DNA of 64,000 nt from Hanleya hanleyi (GCA_036873755.1 JAVTVY010017286.1:1-64000); one strand, 5' to 3'. Numbered from the stretch's first letter, positions 12,089-24,576 are shown. The notes: generated from the letters alone by a model not told the origin. Numbers and translations are program-made.

Positions 12089-14103
12089 ACACTCTTTAAA
12101 GAGATATTGTGTTAATGCAAGACGGACAGGCAGACAGAGGGATAACGCAGAAAATACTCATGGTCGCCATTTTGAATTTAACCACAGAATCAAACAAATG
12201 GGTACAAAATGGAAAACGGCCGTCTCGACATTTGCTAAATCTTACTAGCTAAATGAGAAATCTTTTCAACGTCATTTTACTTCAGGATATATACATGATA
12301 AATGCTCTCTGAAGTCTGGTGCATGAAAATAATCCTTTCATTGTGATAATTTGGGATACGTTCACTTTGTGAAGAGTGGCTGTAGGGCGCTACCATGTTT
12401 ATATACGAAAGCGATACTATGGACTGTGAAGTTTGCTCCATTCGACGTAACAGAGGCGACGTCTTTGGGAGCGTCACATAATCTTCGCCTTAGCGCTGAC
12501 CTCACTTCCATTCAACTCGGCAGTCTTTCTACTTCAACTGTAAGGGTGGGTTCCACACCTAAATTGTTTGGGGCTGAAAGCAATCATGGGTTCGGCTCTT
12601 CGGCCAAAGCTAGTTGTAATATCTTTAAAAATATCATGTAAAATTATAATTTTCTGGACGGGCCATTATTTTAGGAGACGAGTGACGTGTTCAAACCGCA
12701 AAGGAAAGGCATTTAATCCAGTGAAAACGTACGAAATGATTATCTTTTAATGCACGTGGAAGTATTCCAGGTGCAATGGGATTTTTTCAAAAGGTGAAAA
12801 ATACAGGGTAACCGTTTTTTTGGTGATGTTTCATCGCCACAAGGGAAATCATTTTCGCGGCATTTGCAATAAGGTGCTCACATGTATTCAATCAGCGGAT
12901 AATTGAATGGTAACAAATCCATACTGGTGACAAAAAAACTCAAAGTTAATATCTTTATTCTAAGATAGGTTTCTGTTTGATGACCACATACCTATGTGAT
13001 GTCGGTTTAGTGTGGCTAGGCATACTCATTTATGAGATATGATGATAATGAGAAAATAAAGTGCTAACGTACGTACATCATGACAATACAAGGAAAGACA
13101 ACTTTGACTGCAGTTCACGACATGATGTGTGTCTTGTGTGAGGTCAGTAAACCTAGGTCTTAGCGTACTTGAAACATGGTGGGAATAAGCAGCCGGGTAT
13201 GAATGGGCAAATTTGCAAAAACAGATCAATCTCTCTGGTTTTTGATTGACTTCTGCTTTAAGATCATATACATTAGTGAAGTGCTCTTAGGCATAATCAT
13301 TCTTGAGATATAATTACAGCAAGCATTTCATGATAAATTGTCACAGTTGGACCTGCTGACCCGGGAAAATATGGGTTAATCTCGCTTTCTGCTCTGTGAT
13401 GCATGTATGCATTTGCGTACACTTCGCCATCCATAAGATGGCTTGCGAATCGTGTGTCTCCATTATCGCGGAGCGATATCCGGTACTTTTCCGGATTTTG
13501 TTCGGTCTTCATCCGGCGGAGAACAGACTCGAGAAATCTGATAAATTACAGGTTTTCATATCACTTCTGAAACAGATAGGGCTTACAAAATATATAGGTA
13601 TGTATACCATTCGTATCATCCAAGAGGTGTGGTTGATCTGAAATTTTGAACAAGTAGTTCATCACATGACTCGAAAATGGCGAGTTACGTTGGGGTTACG
13701 TCGGTAGACTTTAGCTGATTGGCTGACGAAGTTACGAGGTATTGATTTCTGGAAATTCCCCCTTGTAGTTGGCGAAAGTAGGCTGAGAATGGATACACAC
13801 GATCCCAGCTTCAGTCTTACCGCGTATAGATGACCGAGATGGTTACAGGTTGGCATGTATGATGTAAGTTTGATATTCCTAAGCACAGTCATTCTTGAGA
13901 TATGGTGGTAACGAGAAATCGGGGACGAACATATATGCTGACAACAATACGCTATTATAACATCAGATTTGGCCAAGGGATATAAACTGACATGTCGACA
14001 CGGTTGGCTGGACCCTGTAATACACATTACCGTTTGACCCACTTTTCAACACCACAACACTTTAAGCTATATTTCAGCCTAGGCTGAAGGCCAGTAATAA
14101 AAG
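12089..14103. repeat. Upstream region with dispersed repeat units
   Basis: No gene is recognised. A motif around ca-ttcttgagatat followed by a degenerate tail recurs near 13025, 13300 and 13887, so part of this P450-upstream region is an old dispersed repeat. I cannot point to a TATA box or initiator with confidence. Confidence 0.4.
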
Positions 14104-14249
14104 ATGGCGGAACTAGGATTTCTGCAGATCTTATCGTTCGCGGTGCAGGTAGTTGTGGTAATTGCGGTTGGTGTTGTAACCGCTGCCGCCGCCTATATAC
14201 ACTATCAGCATCGTCGGTATGCTCACATTCCCGGACCACCTCTTGAAAG
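14104..14249 (+). CDS. CYP46A-like: P450 exon 1: membrane anchor and PGPP hinge
   Basis: The exon begins at ATG. It encodes 48 codons plus two bases: a Val/Ala-rich transmembrane anchor (about residues 8-31), a basic YQHRRY stretch, then HIPGPPLE. The donor is gaaag|gtaaga. Confidence 0.85.
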
Positions 14250-15165
14250 GTAAGATGCCAGCGAATGAGGCCATAGTTGCAAGGGACAAATGTACGCCGT
14301 CTTTTTGATAAGATACAGGTTAACGGGTTAGGGTCATGAATTTATCTGGGGGAAGCGGGGGCGTACTAAAATGTTCCAGATTCATTTTAGGTAGCCTACA
14401 TTAATCCGAGATCTATTCCGAGTTTTTCAATGGGGGACGTAACATTTCGCCATGTTAAACTACACGAGCCTAGGATGCATTATAAAAGTATTTCAACGAT
14501 ATACATGATATATGTTCACCCATACATACTGCAACTACCAAAATAGCCTGTACACCGGTATATGGGAGATAGATCCAGGATATAATGTAGGCTAAAATGA
14601 CTCCAATATGATAAACTATAAAGTCACAGAGTGTCAGTTCTCAATATCATCTCAATGCGAGTTAAATTTCATATGTGAATTAGAATTAAAGTACAGTTTA
14701 CATTTATTTACAATATTTGATCTGTTCCGTTTTACAGGACACGATCTTTCAATTCGAATGTTTGTTGTAAACTATTTTTAATTTACAATTATTTCTTATT
14801 TTAAACCTATTTTGTATTTCAAAATGGAATACCCATGTGATAAAAGCTGTCATAATTATTTATGTTTAGCATGATATTTAATTTGAGTTATTATTTTATG
14901 AGTGTGTTGCTGTATTTTCTGAATACAGGAGGTATTCGGATCGGTTATTCGGTGTATGAGTGTTGGTCTTTGAAATAAATAAACTAATCAATTAATAGTT
15001 TATTCTTTCTCATATATTGATGAAAGTTCAAATACTGGAACACCTCAAACTTATATTGGAAAAAAGTAGATCACCTTGTTCTTACCCTATAATTTAACGT
15101 TGAATTTGTATGACAGTTTCGTATCATTAACCAGTATAGTTTTTTTTTTCTCGTACAAAAGTTTA

Positions 15166-15430
15166 GGCACCGTTTCCAATTATCGTTCGCGAATGAATCG
15201 TTTATTTCGTCAAATTTTCTCGAAGTCGCGATTTTCCAAGGCGCGAGGGAATGGTTTTTTTTCTTCAAAATGAACGATTCATTCGCGATCGCTGCTCGAA
15301 TGTTTTTTTTGTTCTGCTGGCAATCGTTTTTCAATCGAGAAAATTTTCTCGAATAAAAAGTGATATCGCGATTGAATGGTTTTTTAATCGAGAAAATATA
15401 AGCGATTGAAAAAAAAAAACGATTGAGGAT
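15166..15430 (+). repeat. E1 left arm (TCG/CGA-rich inverted repeat)
   Basis: This arm is dense in CG dinucleotides inside TCGCGA, TCGAGAAAA and their complements, unlike the AT-rich flanks. It includes the perfect 18-base palindrome tcgagaaaattttctcga at 15335-15352. Confidence 0.7.
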
Positions 15431-15954
15431 TATAGCCGAAAGTAGTACGGCAAGGTTCAGCCTGACTGACCCGCATACACGTTCGAGTTTATATATCATA
15501 AACACTTCAGTCAAACTATAAGTTCTATCATTTTTTCTTCTTCTTTTTCCATTCTTCTTTGCCTTGCGTTAAACTATAGCGTGTTTCAGTTCAGTTGACG
15601 GTTATATAGATACGATGGGGACATTGAAAGAAATTGAAAAAAATATATACATATATACATAGGAATAATGGTGAACGATATATACATATAATTATAACTT
15701 CATATTTACATATATTGTTTACGGGACACAGGCCCGGATATAGTCAGATTGAGTCATTTGTACTTGCAATTTCGTCTATTATTTTGAGTATTTCTGTGTT
15801 TTAAAGCTGGTATTGTTTCAGATTTCTTGTGTAGTATTTTTCGTGAACGTTTTTGGCATCTGTGCGTGCTGAAATTTTGAGTTCATAATGTTTGTACCTA
15901 TTTTAACGCATTAGTTTACCGAGTTTTTGAATTGAATACTTAGAATTTTGTTTG

Positions 15955-16001
15955 ATCGTCGCTATATAGCTGAAATATTGCTGAATACAACGTTAAACCT
16001 T

Positions 16002-16040
<39 letters not shown>
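15955..16040 (+). repeat. LINE/SINE 3' tail module ending in (TC)n
   Basis: The module contains the words tatagctgaaatattgctga and acgttaaaccttaattctc, and ends in a pure TC run at 16002-16039. It is shared with 48485-48540 (plus) and 21040-21105 (minus). The other two copies follow RNase H-type LINE coding sequence, so this is the 3' end of that LINE or of a SINE that borrows it. Confidence 0.7.
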
Positions 16041-16041
<1 letters not shown>

Positions 16042-17679
16042 AGTTGATTCGTCAGATTTTCGCTGTTCGTGTGTTTTTTTTTGCCCAAAGATCACCATTT
16101 TCCTTGTGAACATAGATGGCGCTGTATTGAATATAACACAGTCATACGGGGCTGTTGATCTTCGAACGCACTTAATTATTAATATATAGCGCGGGCTATT
16201 TGTAAAACTTTTCACAACTGTTTGTTTGTTTGGTTGTATGAATTAATCTTTTCTGGAGCTCCCTGGGTGGGAGTTTTGTTGTGCGACTCCCTAAGTGGGA
16301 GTCTATAAGTGCAAAACCCCACAGTTGCCTGGCTTTTGGGATATTTGATGGTAGATGAATACGTATATTTTCAATAAATTATGAAAATTAATAAATACAA
16401 AGGGAAAATATATAAGGGAAAAAGCGGTTTGCTTGGCAAGATGATCAAGGTCTCGCCTTTGGCTAAAAAGGAAACCTTGACGATTCGGAGATGTGTTTCA
16501 AAGGGCCTGTATAATTCAGGTCACGTGACTTGGTTGCTGAGGCAGCAAACAACGCCCCTCATCCTGTATAATACTATATGAGAAATGACTGCATTAATAT
16601 ACAATATGAATATAAAACGTCTTTCTCTGTCCGACAGGTTTTCAAATCCCACATTTAAATCTTCAGTTTTGCAAAAAAAAACTGAAATTTTTAATCGATG
16701 ATCGTACTCCGACGAGAAATTGCTCTCTCTTGCCAGCTTGGTTAATCCAGTATGAGATGAAATTATATAATATTCAGGTGGTTTCTGGCTTGAGCTTTCC
16801 TTTGGAATCAATCATAGTTCATTTATCAAAATGTAAAATTAAAATAAAAAAGTATTGTACATATGCGAATCCAACCGTTATATGCGTTTCAATCACCATT
16901 GTGATATGTATTTAATATACATATGAAATCACTGCCGCGAATATTCTTATAATCAATAAAATTAACTTGATGGTGATTTTGTGAACTTATTCACATCTCA
17001 ATAGTTTAAAAACTGTACCAAAACATGAATGGATACCCTTTCCTAATATATGTTTTACCGTAACAATATATACATATTTAATTACACCATTTTTCACCTT
17101 AATTAACCTAGAAATTCTCGGCTGGAGGGCTAAGCTGTTCTGAGTTATCGCCATGCGCCCATTCACACCTCTATAAAGTCTGTGCCATAATCATTCTGAT
17201 TATGCAATCAACGACGAACTCAAAATCCACTTATGACCTATACCCGGTATTTACAAAAACAAGATTTGCGACTATCATCCTGTATTGTTTATACCAAGTT
17301 GCATGGATAAATGAGGAAATTATCGGACGTATGAAGGGAATGACTGAACATTAACACATTGTCGGCTCACACGATTATTAAATAAACATGTAATTTTGTC
17401 ATTTACGCTTCGCCAAAGTAAATCTGACAGCGGACGTCACAGGAAACATGGTACAGGTATGTGTATAGATATTTCCAGCATACGCCCTACTTCAGCTTGT
17501 AGGAGACTATAGATCGTGAATCATATATATTATTCGGTTATCTTACGCATTTATACAGTATAGTATAGTAATATAGGCTTTGCCATCGACAATTCCGCAA
17601 TCAACATTACATGTAGTTCCCAGTTCGCGGATAGAGGGGCGTACGACGGCAACACGGCCTATGTGTCAGATATCACTCC

Positions 17680-17937
17680 GCCTCACGATTCTCTCGCACC
17701 TTGAAAAAACCCCGATTCTCTCGCGATTGAAGATTCGCGATCAAGAACGGATCGCGCATGGGTAAACGATTCAAAAACGATATCGCGAGAGAATGGTTTT
17801 TTCAGAAAAGGTTCAATCGTTTTTTCTCATTTTTTTCCCCGATATCCTCGCGACTGATTCGCGAATGATCGTTTTTCAATCGAGAAAATTGAAGAAAAAT
17901 CGCGACTGAAGAAAAAACGATTAATGGAAACGATCCC
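17680..17937 (-). repeat. E1 right arm (TCG/CGA-rich inverted repeat)
   Basis: This is the inverted counterpart of the left arm. It ends acgattaatggaaacgatccc directly before TTA and is rich in tcgcgattga, atcgcgagag and gattcgcgaatga words. Confidence 0.65.
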
Positions 17938-17940
17938 TTA

Positions 17941-20030
17941 TTCTACATGATCAAATTAAAATGTTTGTTTAAAAATCTTCAAACATGAATGTGTGCATCA
18001 CATATATGCATGGAATTACGATACCACACGCTACTGATCATTATTTTTCGATCAAAAAATACATAAAATCGATTTATTTTGGTATGAATTTTGAACACTG
18101 TATATCGAACTCTAGGCTATTTATAGTATTTTATGGTGATCAGATATTGTTTGTGATTAGTTTGGGATACCCTTTTTGAGGCTGAGAATGTCCGATGGTT
18201 AAAAGTATCCGACTTCTACCTTCTAACCCAGGTAATGTTCCTCCAGATTTGAACGTAAGTGCGGACAGTTATTCTTGAAGAAAATACTATGAGAAGAGAC
18301 ACTATTCCCAAGGATTTTCTAAAATCACACTGGGAACCACCAGTTCTAAGACAATGGGGTAATATAGGAAGTTTTTCGTGTAAATGTAGGAAAATAGATG
18401 CTCGTCGAGTTTTATGGTGGTCTTTATTGAAAACAGTTAAAAGAATAGCAATGGGTAGTCCGGGTAAAACAATGATTTACGAAAAACGATCTGAGACACT
18501 TTCTAAATACAGACGCAAACTATGCGCCGAAACATTTGAACAGATGTTTAAGGAATATATTTTGTGTATTTAGATTGGAGAAAGGCCGTTACAGGTGTTG
18601 GCTTGGCCGTTACAAGAGTACTTGGTCCGGGGACAAAATCGAAATAAATTATACGCCCTATTTAAATCAAATGACCCCGTTAATAAATGAAACGGTTGGA
18701 TATGAAGGATTGCCAGGAGAGTCTCGTTTTTAATTCATTTTCATGTAATGCTTTGACACTAACAACTGTTATATTGTTGTATTGCTTCTGTCCTGTGTTA
18801 TACATATATGTGACGAGACGCAAATAAACAAATATATATCAGTCTACAAAATGATGCTTCGTGGTTGCATTGTGGTTACTTGTGATACTTTAAAGTCAAA
18901 TCGCTTGGGTGTAACTTCTAGTCAAATGACCTGGATGTAAAACTGGAAGCAGATATCGGGATATCTCTGAAAGAAACCGTTTGGTTTTGGTTTTCGTCTC
19001 GGTTTGCTTAGTGACTTAGTTTTATACTGATTATGCTCTGCATAATAAATTATGTGCCAAAGAGGCTTCTTCAGAAAAATGCAAATACAGCATTTTCGAT
19101 GTTACGAAGTTCCTGTAACGCGAACTTTCCGACTGAGCCAAGTTAAAAAAAAAATCAATTTTGGCAAGGTGTATAAAGAGAACTGAAGTGAATTACAGAC
19201 TCGACTGTACAACAATTGATCGGCTAGAGTGCGTACTTCCGATTGGGGGTAGCCTTTTAGTATTTCATCAAAGCAATTCGACTTCCCCTATTTTTATTCG
19301 ATTTGGTTCCCCCATAGTGGGACCAGTCAAGTTGGTCCCTTTCACTATCATTCAGTAGACAGCAAAATATTTTGTTACTGAAGAGCCCTCGAAGCGGCGA
19401 TAGCGCTTTAGCAAATATATAGTCTATAGCTCACGCATTCGCTGCAGTGTTTGTGGTTTCTTCTACTATTTTCTACCATGAAGACAACGTTTCGTACAGG
19501 AGAATTTGAGACAACACTAGATTAGCTCAAATCTTGCACTTATTCCCTTTGACAACAATCAAATTTCATCCTTGTGAAGATTTGTATCCCATCAAGCTTT
19601 AGAATAGATAAGCATGTGCGCTTATGGCAACTTGATACTGGAGATAGGTGTTGTATGTGCTGGATCTGAGATAGATGGGGGTTGGAAGCTATCGTGCTTT
19701 GTTGAGAAGATCTATCTGGTATCTGGTAACGCTTATTTGGGGAGAGGGATAGCCCTGGGTTTATTGGCTTCGTGGTAACCATTGTGCAATCCTAATTCAT
19801 TCAAACCCTTATCTCTCCAAAAGCTTGATTATTAACATTTATTTTTTCCACTGTTAACAATCTGTAATATATATTAGAAACATGTGCATCCATTTTTATA
19901 TACAATGTACATGTATATATTTGACCAACGATGAAAAGTAGCATTGTGTTACATTTGTATTGTCTGAATCTCATACCAATTAATATTTTGAACTATCTGT
20001 TATCCCCCGGCATATATGCCAGGGATATAG
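17941..20030. other. No gene seen
   Basis: I recognise no coding region or repeat family in this part of P450 intron 1. Confidence 0.5.
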
Positions 20031-20089
20031 CGATAGCCACTAAGTCTGTCTGTCTGTCCGCAGTCTGTCTGTCAACGCCTCCCCCCTAC

Positions 20090-20590
20090 ACCTTTGATAC
20101 AGTTCACACGATATTTGGTGGATGTTATCGGCACGATCTGGAGATGCGTATGTGCTCTTCCCGTTGACGGAGGATTTTACTTTCCTGAGTTACTGCCCTT
20201 TATAGTTCAACATACTGTAGATCAAATTATATCATCTTGTCAAAGCAACTCCTCCTACACTTTGGATACAGTTCACGCGATACTTGGTGGATGTTATCGG
20301 CACAGTCTGGAGATGCGGATATGTTCTTCCCATTGACGGTAGATTTCTCTTTTCTGAGTTATTGCCCTTTACATTTCAAAATACTGTATGTGGATTATAT
20401 TATATAACCTTGTCAACGCAACTCCTGCTACACTTTTGATACAGTTCACACAATACTTGGTGAATATTATCGGCACAGATGCGCATGTGCTCTTTCTGTT
20501 GTTTGAAAAGGTTTCCTTCCTGAGTTATCAAAATACTGTAGATTAAACTATATCTTGTCGACGCAACTCCTACACTTTTTGATATGGCTA
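20090..20590 (+). repeat. Tandem repeat, about 3.3 units of ~170 bp
   Basis: The word ttgatacagttcac or a close variant begins units at about 20096, 20266 and 20436, with a shortened fourth start near 20575. Each unit carries ttatcggcac, a cttcc..ttgacgg block and a tactgta..ga block. Unit spacing is close to 170 bases and the copies are diverged. Confidence 0.75.
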
Positions 20591-21049
20591 AATTCAAGTT
20601 ACAAATTTGGTTAAAAAATATTTGACTTTGACAATAACTTTCTATATGCTGTATTTCACAGGAGCTTCTGGCATGTGTATTTCGACTGAAAATAATAGTT
20701 TGATGGCAATTAATATTTCCACTTTATTGTAGTTTCTTGTCCATGAACTAATTCTACTGCACATACACCTTAAATATTGGTTTGGGGCTTTTGTTCTCCG
20801 GGTTTTTTTGTCCTCTGGGGCTTTTGTCCATGGAACTTTTGCCCTGGGTTCACACAAGTCTTTGGATATAGTATAATTTGCAGGGCTAAGAATAAGATTA
20901 TTCTTGACTTCCTCGTTGACGTGGATTTCCAGATCAGGATCCAGTTCACATTTTTCATAACACCAGTGTCCCACACATTATACTGGCACATGGACAACTC
21001 TTTGCTTGAGTATTGATACGATTATTGAGAAAACGAAGAGAGAGAAAAT

Positions 21050-21373
21050 TAAGGTTTAATGTCGCGTCCAACAATATTTCAGCTATATAGGGACTATCGA
21101 ACACAATTCTAAGTACTAAAGCCAATAACTTAGTAATCCAACGCATTAAAACATACACCAAAACTTATGCAACAAACCGATTTCTGTCAAATAACCCAAG
21201 ATGTAATCCTCCCTCACCCGACTAAAAAGATCTTCCAACGTAGTCGTTCGATAAAAATCATCTCTTACAATCTTAAAATCTATGCATTCGATAAGAATAT
21301 GTTTCACTGTGAGATCTTCATGGCATGGAAGACACCTTGGGACTGGCTCTTTTTTTAGTAAATGTACGTGAGT
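21050..21373 (-). pseudogene. RNase H-type LINE, C-terminal end and 3' tail
   Basis: Read on the minus strand, this gives LTHVHLLKKEPVPRCLPC, then HEDLTVKHILIEC and a conserved C-terminal run to a stop near 21146. The 3' module (agctgaaatattg ... ttaaaccttaatt) and CT-rich tail follow to about 21040. The CxxC ... H ... C arrangement is the zinc-binding C-terminus of I-type LINEs. The coding sequence continues in frame at 22788 on the far side of E2. Confidence 0.8.
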
Positions 21374-21376
21374 TAA

Positions 21377-22784
21377 TGAAACGTTTCCATTAATCGTTTT
21401 TCCTTCAATCGCGAATTTTCTTTGTTTTCTGGAAGAAACCCCAATCCTATCGGGAATTCATCGAGAGAGTGTCGAGAAAATAAAATGGAAAAACCCAAAT
21501 CGTTTTCAAAATTCTCGATTGATTTTCTCGATATCGGTTTTTATTCATTCTTTTTTAACCCATCGAGAATGAATCGGTTTTTTCGATCGAGAGAATGTCG
21601 AGAATTTAGATCGAGAAAGCGTCGAGAGAATATCGCGAAACCATCGAGAGGCGAATGAATACAATGACGTCATTATCAGGCTAACACCTGTTTACGCCGC
21701 TGTGCGTCATTGAGGTATAAAGTATAGGCCAGGATAAAATTGAACTATTGCCGGCGCCTTTACAATGACAAAGTAACGTATTATGTCCGTTGTTATTTTA
21801 AAGAACTAAGTAGGAGTAGAATATCACATCTTCATTGCCAACGATTTATTAGTTTACCAAGTTAATCAACGTAAGCAGATTAGTTCGGATTAGCTTGAAG
21901 TTGAACATCTGACTACCCAGTACGACTCATGAGTATACCAGTATTAAAGTAATACGGTACTTTAAACCACATATGATCGCCGGCAGTTTATCTTTTATAT
22001 TTATAGGAAATAATCGACAATTAAATAATTTTTACGTGTGTAAGTTACAACAGTAAGTCATGTAAACAGGACAAAGAGTGTTAAGTCTACAGTGGAAGCC
22101 CAATTTTGCCGACATTAAATGATTAGTATCTGGAGTTTTCTTCCGCGAAGGAATAATAATGCGTAATCCATACACGTCATAAGGAATAAAGACATGCCGT
22201 TACATGATATTTGACGACGGACTGACTGGTCTATGGTTCAACAGAATTCTGGTTCTTCTTCACAGTTGTCGTGTACGCTATCAATGTGAACTGAATTGCC
22301 TAATTGACTCCGTCCCACACCACTATTTCAAGAATTTGACATGCAAACACAAATTGGCTGGTTGGGACGCAATAATTATAAACTTTACTGCTAATCGTTC
22401 ACGCTAAAGTTGACAAAGATAATCCCGAGGTTGAACGAGGCTTCCGAGTGGTAGCCTGGTTCCCTAGCTTACTTGTATAGGTACGCAATGTGACAGTAAG
22501 TTAGGGTACCAGGCTAGGCGAAGTCAACAGCGGCACTACTTCTATCGGTTTTTAATCGTTGTTTTCTCCATCGGACAAATTCTCGAAGGTTTCTCGACTG
22601 ATTCTGGATATCGCTTTTCATTCGAGAAAACCGAGCAAAATATCGAAAGAAAACCGCCTTCGCGAATCTTTCGAGTTTTCTGAAACAAAAATCTCCATTC
22701 GCTCTCACCTTTGAAAATCACGATATTGAGAAGAAAAATACAGATTTCTCGACGAAAAACCGAACGATTTTTAGAGACGCTTCC
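21377..22784. mobile_element. E2: transposon with TCG/CGA-rich arms inserted in a LINE
   Basis: E2 is bounded by TAA on both sides (21374-21376 and 22785-22787). Removing it with one TAA restores a LINE reading of AxNGHTxLTHVHLLKK on the minus strand, the usual ARIGHTHLTH block. This fixes the boundaries exactly. The left arm (to about 21660) and right arm (about 22545-22784) are rich in tcgaga, tcgcga and ttctcga words. The termini are degenerate inverted copies of gaaacgtttccattaatcg. No transposase is seen. The interior has a TGACGTCA site (21665-21672) and a hairpin (22452-22516). It appears to be the same kind of element as E1. Confidence 0.75.
22452..22516. repeat. Imperfect hairpin inside E2
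   Basis: The left arm tagcctggttccctagctta and the right arm taagttagggtaccaggcta are complementary with a few mismatches, separated by a loop of about 20 bases. Confidence 0.7.
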
Positions 22785-22787
22785 TAA

Positions 22788-23195
22788 TCATGTATGACCG
22801 TTTCTGGCTGTTCAGATGAGTATAACCTACAGTCTAACATAAGTGCAGATAGAGGGTCTGAAATCGCTATATGAGATTCCAACAGGATGAACCTCATCAT
22901 CTAGAGCTGCCTTAGCCATTTTATCAGCCTCAGTATTACTCAAGATAGTGATATGGGTTGAAGTTTCACTTTTAGTCGCTTGGAGGCCTGACAGTGAAAT
23001 CTGAGAATGTGACATTTTTTTTCCTTTTAGTGGACCCAATACCTTCTAAAGCCAACAATATAGCTTTTGCTTCTGCAGTGAATATCGAACATTTAACGGG
23101 TAGTCGACAGGTTTTAGTTTTGGAACTAAAGATAGTAGCACATGCTACTCTCTCACCATCTTTAGAACCATCTGTATAAATAGCCTGATGCTATC
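22788..23195 (-). pseudogene. RNase H domain fragment of the I-type LINE
   Basis: Read on the minus strand, this gives the RNase H start DGSKDGERVACATIFSS, then FTAEAKAILLALEGIGST, and after a gap NTEADKMAKAAL. The first D and the following E are catalytic-site positions of RNase H. The frame is broken. The fragment runs to the E2 junction and continues at 21373. It is nearly the same sequence as 47955-48280. Confidence 0.8.
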
Positions 23196-23199
23196 TGTA

Positions 23200-24576
23200 T
23201 TTCTCTCTCAGTAGTTGAGAAAACGGTACTTAGAAGACGTCAAAGTGTACAATACAGCTGGAATTTAAATGAGGTTGGTTTTGTTTGCTGCTTGTGTGAC
23301 TTGAAGCCCCATATTATGAAATTTTAAAAGTTCCCACCAACTTGTAATAACAAGATTTCATGGGTCATCGTGGTCCAGTTTCCGTCACCTGCACAAACGA
23401 GATTATCTGACTGACATGGGTCATCTGTCGACAACATGTGTATCTACTAACAAGTTAACGGTGCTTAGTGAACATATATCTGGGGCACACAACTGTGCAA
23501 CAACATACTGAATCCAAATAAACTAAACCCAGAATTCATTATGGCTGTTATGTGATGAATGAGAATACATAATATTACATTGCGCATTACTCACACACGG
23601 AAATACAGCTCTTTTTCTCCATTCCAATTCACCGACACTCCAATTCACCGACACTAGGGTCGGGGGATACACCATCTTCTCATGGCTCTCGTTTAAGTTT
23701 GTTGTGGAAGAAGCCTACTGATTTTGACCACTCGGCCAATTTTAACTATGGCTATTTTCTGTGGCACCGATCCGCCTGTCTATTCATGCAGTTTGTTATC
23801 ACACTATCTCTTGAATGTTTATTGTCAAGCTTTTCAAATCGTTATGCCATATGCAACTGGCGATAGGTCAGAAGCATGTTGAAGATGTCTAACCTTGACC
23901 GTTATTATCAAGGTAAAATTCGAACAGTGGTAACTTTTGAAGGATACCAGCTAACCCCCCTCTCCCCCCCCCCAAATTCATACCACATATGCAACAGGTG
24001 GTTGCCTGCATAACTTTTTTCAGTTTGATTGATGATGTCCTATTTTATCAAGACCAAATGCAAGTTATTGAAATAACTCGAGAGCGCCAGAGTACACTAC
24101 AATAGATATGCAAATCGCGATTAACTAGAAGCCTGGTCAAGTTGACCGACGTCGACCTAGTTTATCAAGGTCAAATTTAGTTATTGCGGTATGTTCCAAA
24201 GCTAGGCTTTACAAATTCATACTACATTATGTCACTGGACTGGTGAGCTAAAAGCTTATGCAAGTTCACTGAGTGTGACATTTTTTTCAAGGCCAAATTC
24301 GAATTAGGTATAGTGATACAGTTTGTAGGATTATAGCAATAGATTTTTCACATTTAGGTCATGCAACTAGTGATGTAGTGATGGATCAGTTTGTTGAAGA
24401 TGGCCATGAACTATTTTTGTTTTTATCAACTTTGATTTTTAATATATTTCATGAATGATCACAACTAGACTAAAATATTGTATGTTTTTTTCTGCAGTCA
24501 AAAAGAAAGAAAGAAACAACAAAAGTGTGCGGGCGTATAATGAAGCCCATAACGTTCTGCTTCTTTTATATTTCAG
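23200..24576 (+). repeat. P450 intron 1 end: degenerate ~150-200-bp repeat units
   Basis: Between about 23770 and 24440 the words caaattcatac-acatatgcaactgg, tttatcaaggtcaaattc and gttgaagatg recur several times at loose spacing. The same units recur at about 38360-38720 in intron 9. A 16-base direct duplication (ccaattcaccgacact) lies at 23625-23656. No coding sequence was seen apart from exon 2 at the end. Confidence 0.5.

Larger units (their letters stand above)
15166..17937. mobile_element. E1: non-autonomous DNA transposon with TCG/CGA-rich arms
   Basis: E1 is bounded by TTA on both sides (15163-15165 and 17938-17940). Its ends are inverted: ggcaccgtttccaattatcg on the left, and gggatcgtttccattaatcg as the reverse complement of the right end. 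Each arm is about 260-270 bases and packed with tcgcga, tcgagaaaa and cgattcattcgcg words. The 3-base TWA duplication and GG-start termini resemble PIF/Harbinger-type elements; this is an inference. The interior shows no transposase. It contains a LINE 3' tail with (TC)n (about 15955-16040) and unrecognised AT-rich DNA. Confidence 0.65.
14250..24576 (+). other. P450 intron 1 (10.3 kb), packed with transposons
   Basis: This intron holds E1 (15166-17937), a ~170-bp tandem repeat (20090-20590), minus-strand LINE pieces (21050-21373 and 22788-23195) split by E2 (21377-22784), and a degenerate repeat cluster (about 23770-24440). I see no gene between 17941 and 20030. Confidence 0.75.

Noticed and set aside
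15071..15514. 147-residue minus-strand open frame
   Set aside because: It is created by the low-complexity TCG/CGA arm of E1 and is rich in Lys, Asn and Phe; not a gene.
20777..21016. Frame with GFC/WGFCPW-like repeats
   Set aside because: It comes from a short repeated ctttt-gtcc-gggg DNA word and has no protein family features; a similar DNA word occurs near 32080.
21422..21658. 78-residue open frame rich in SRECRE repeats
   Set aside because: It is a translation of the repetitive words in the E2 left arm.
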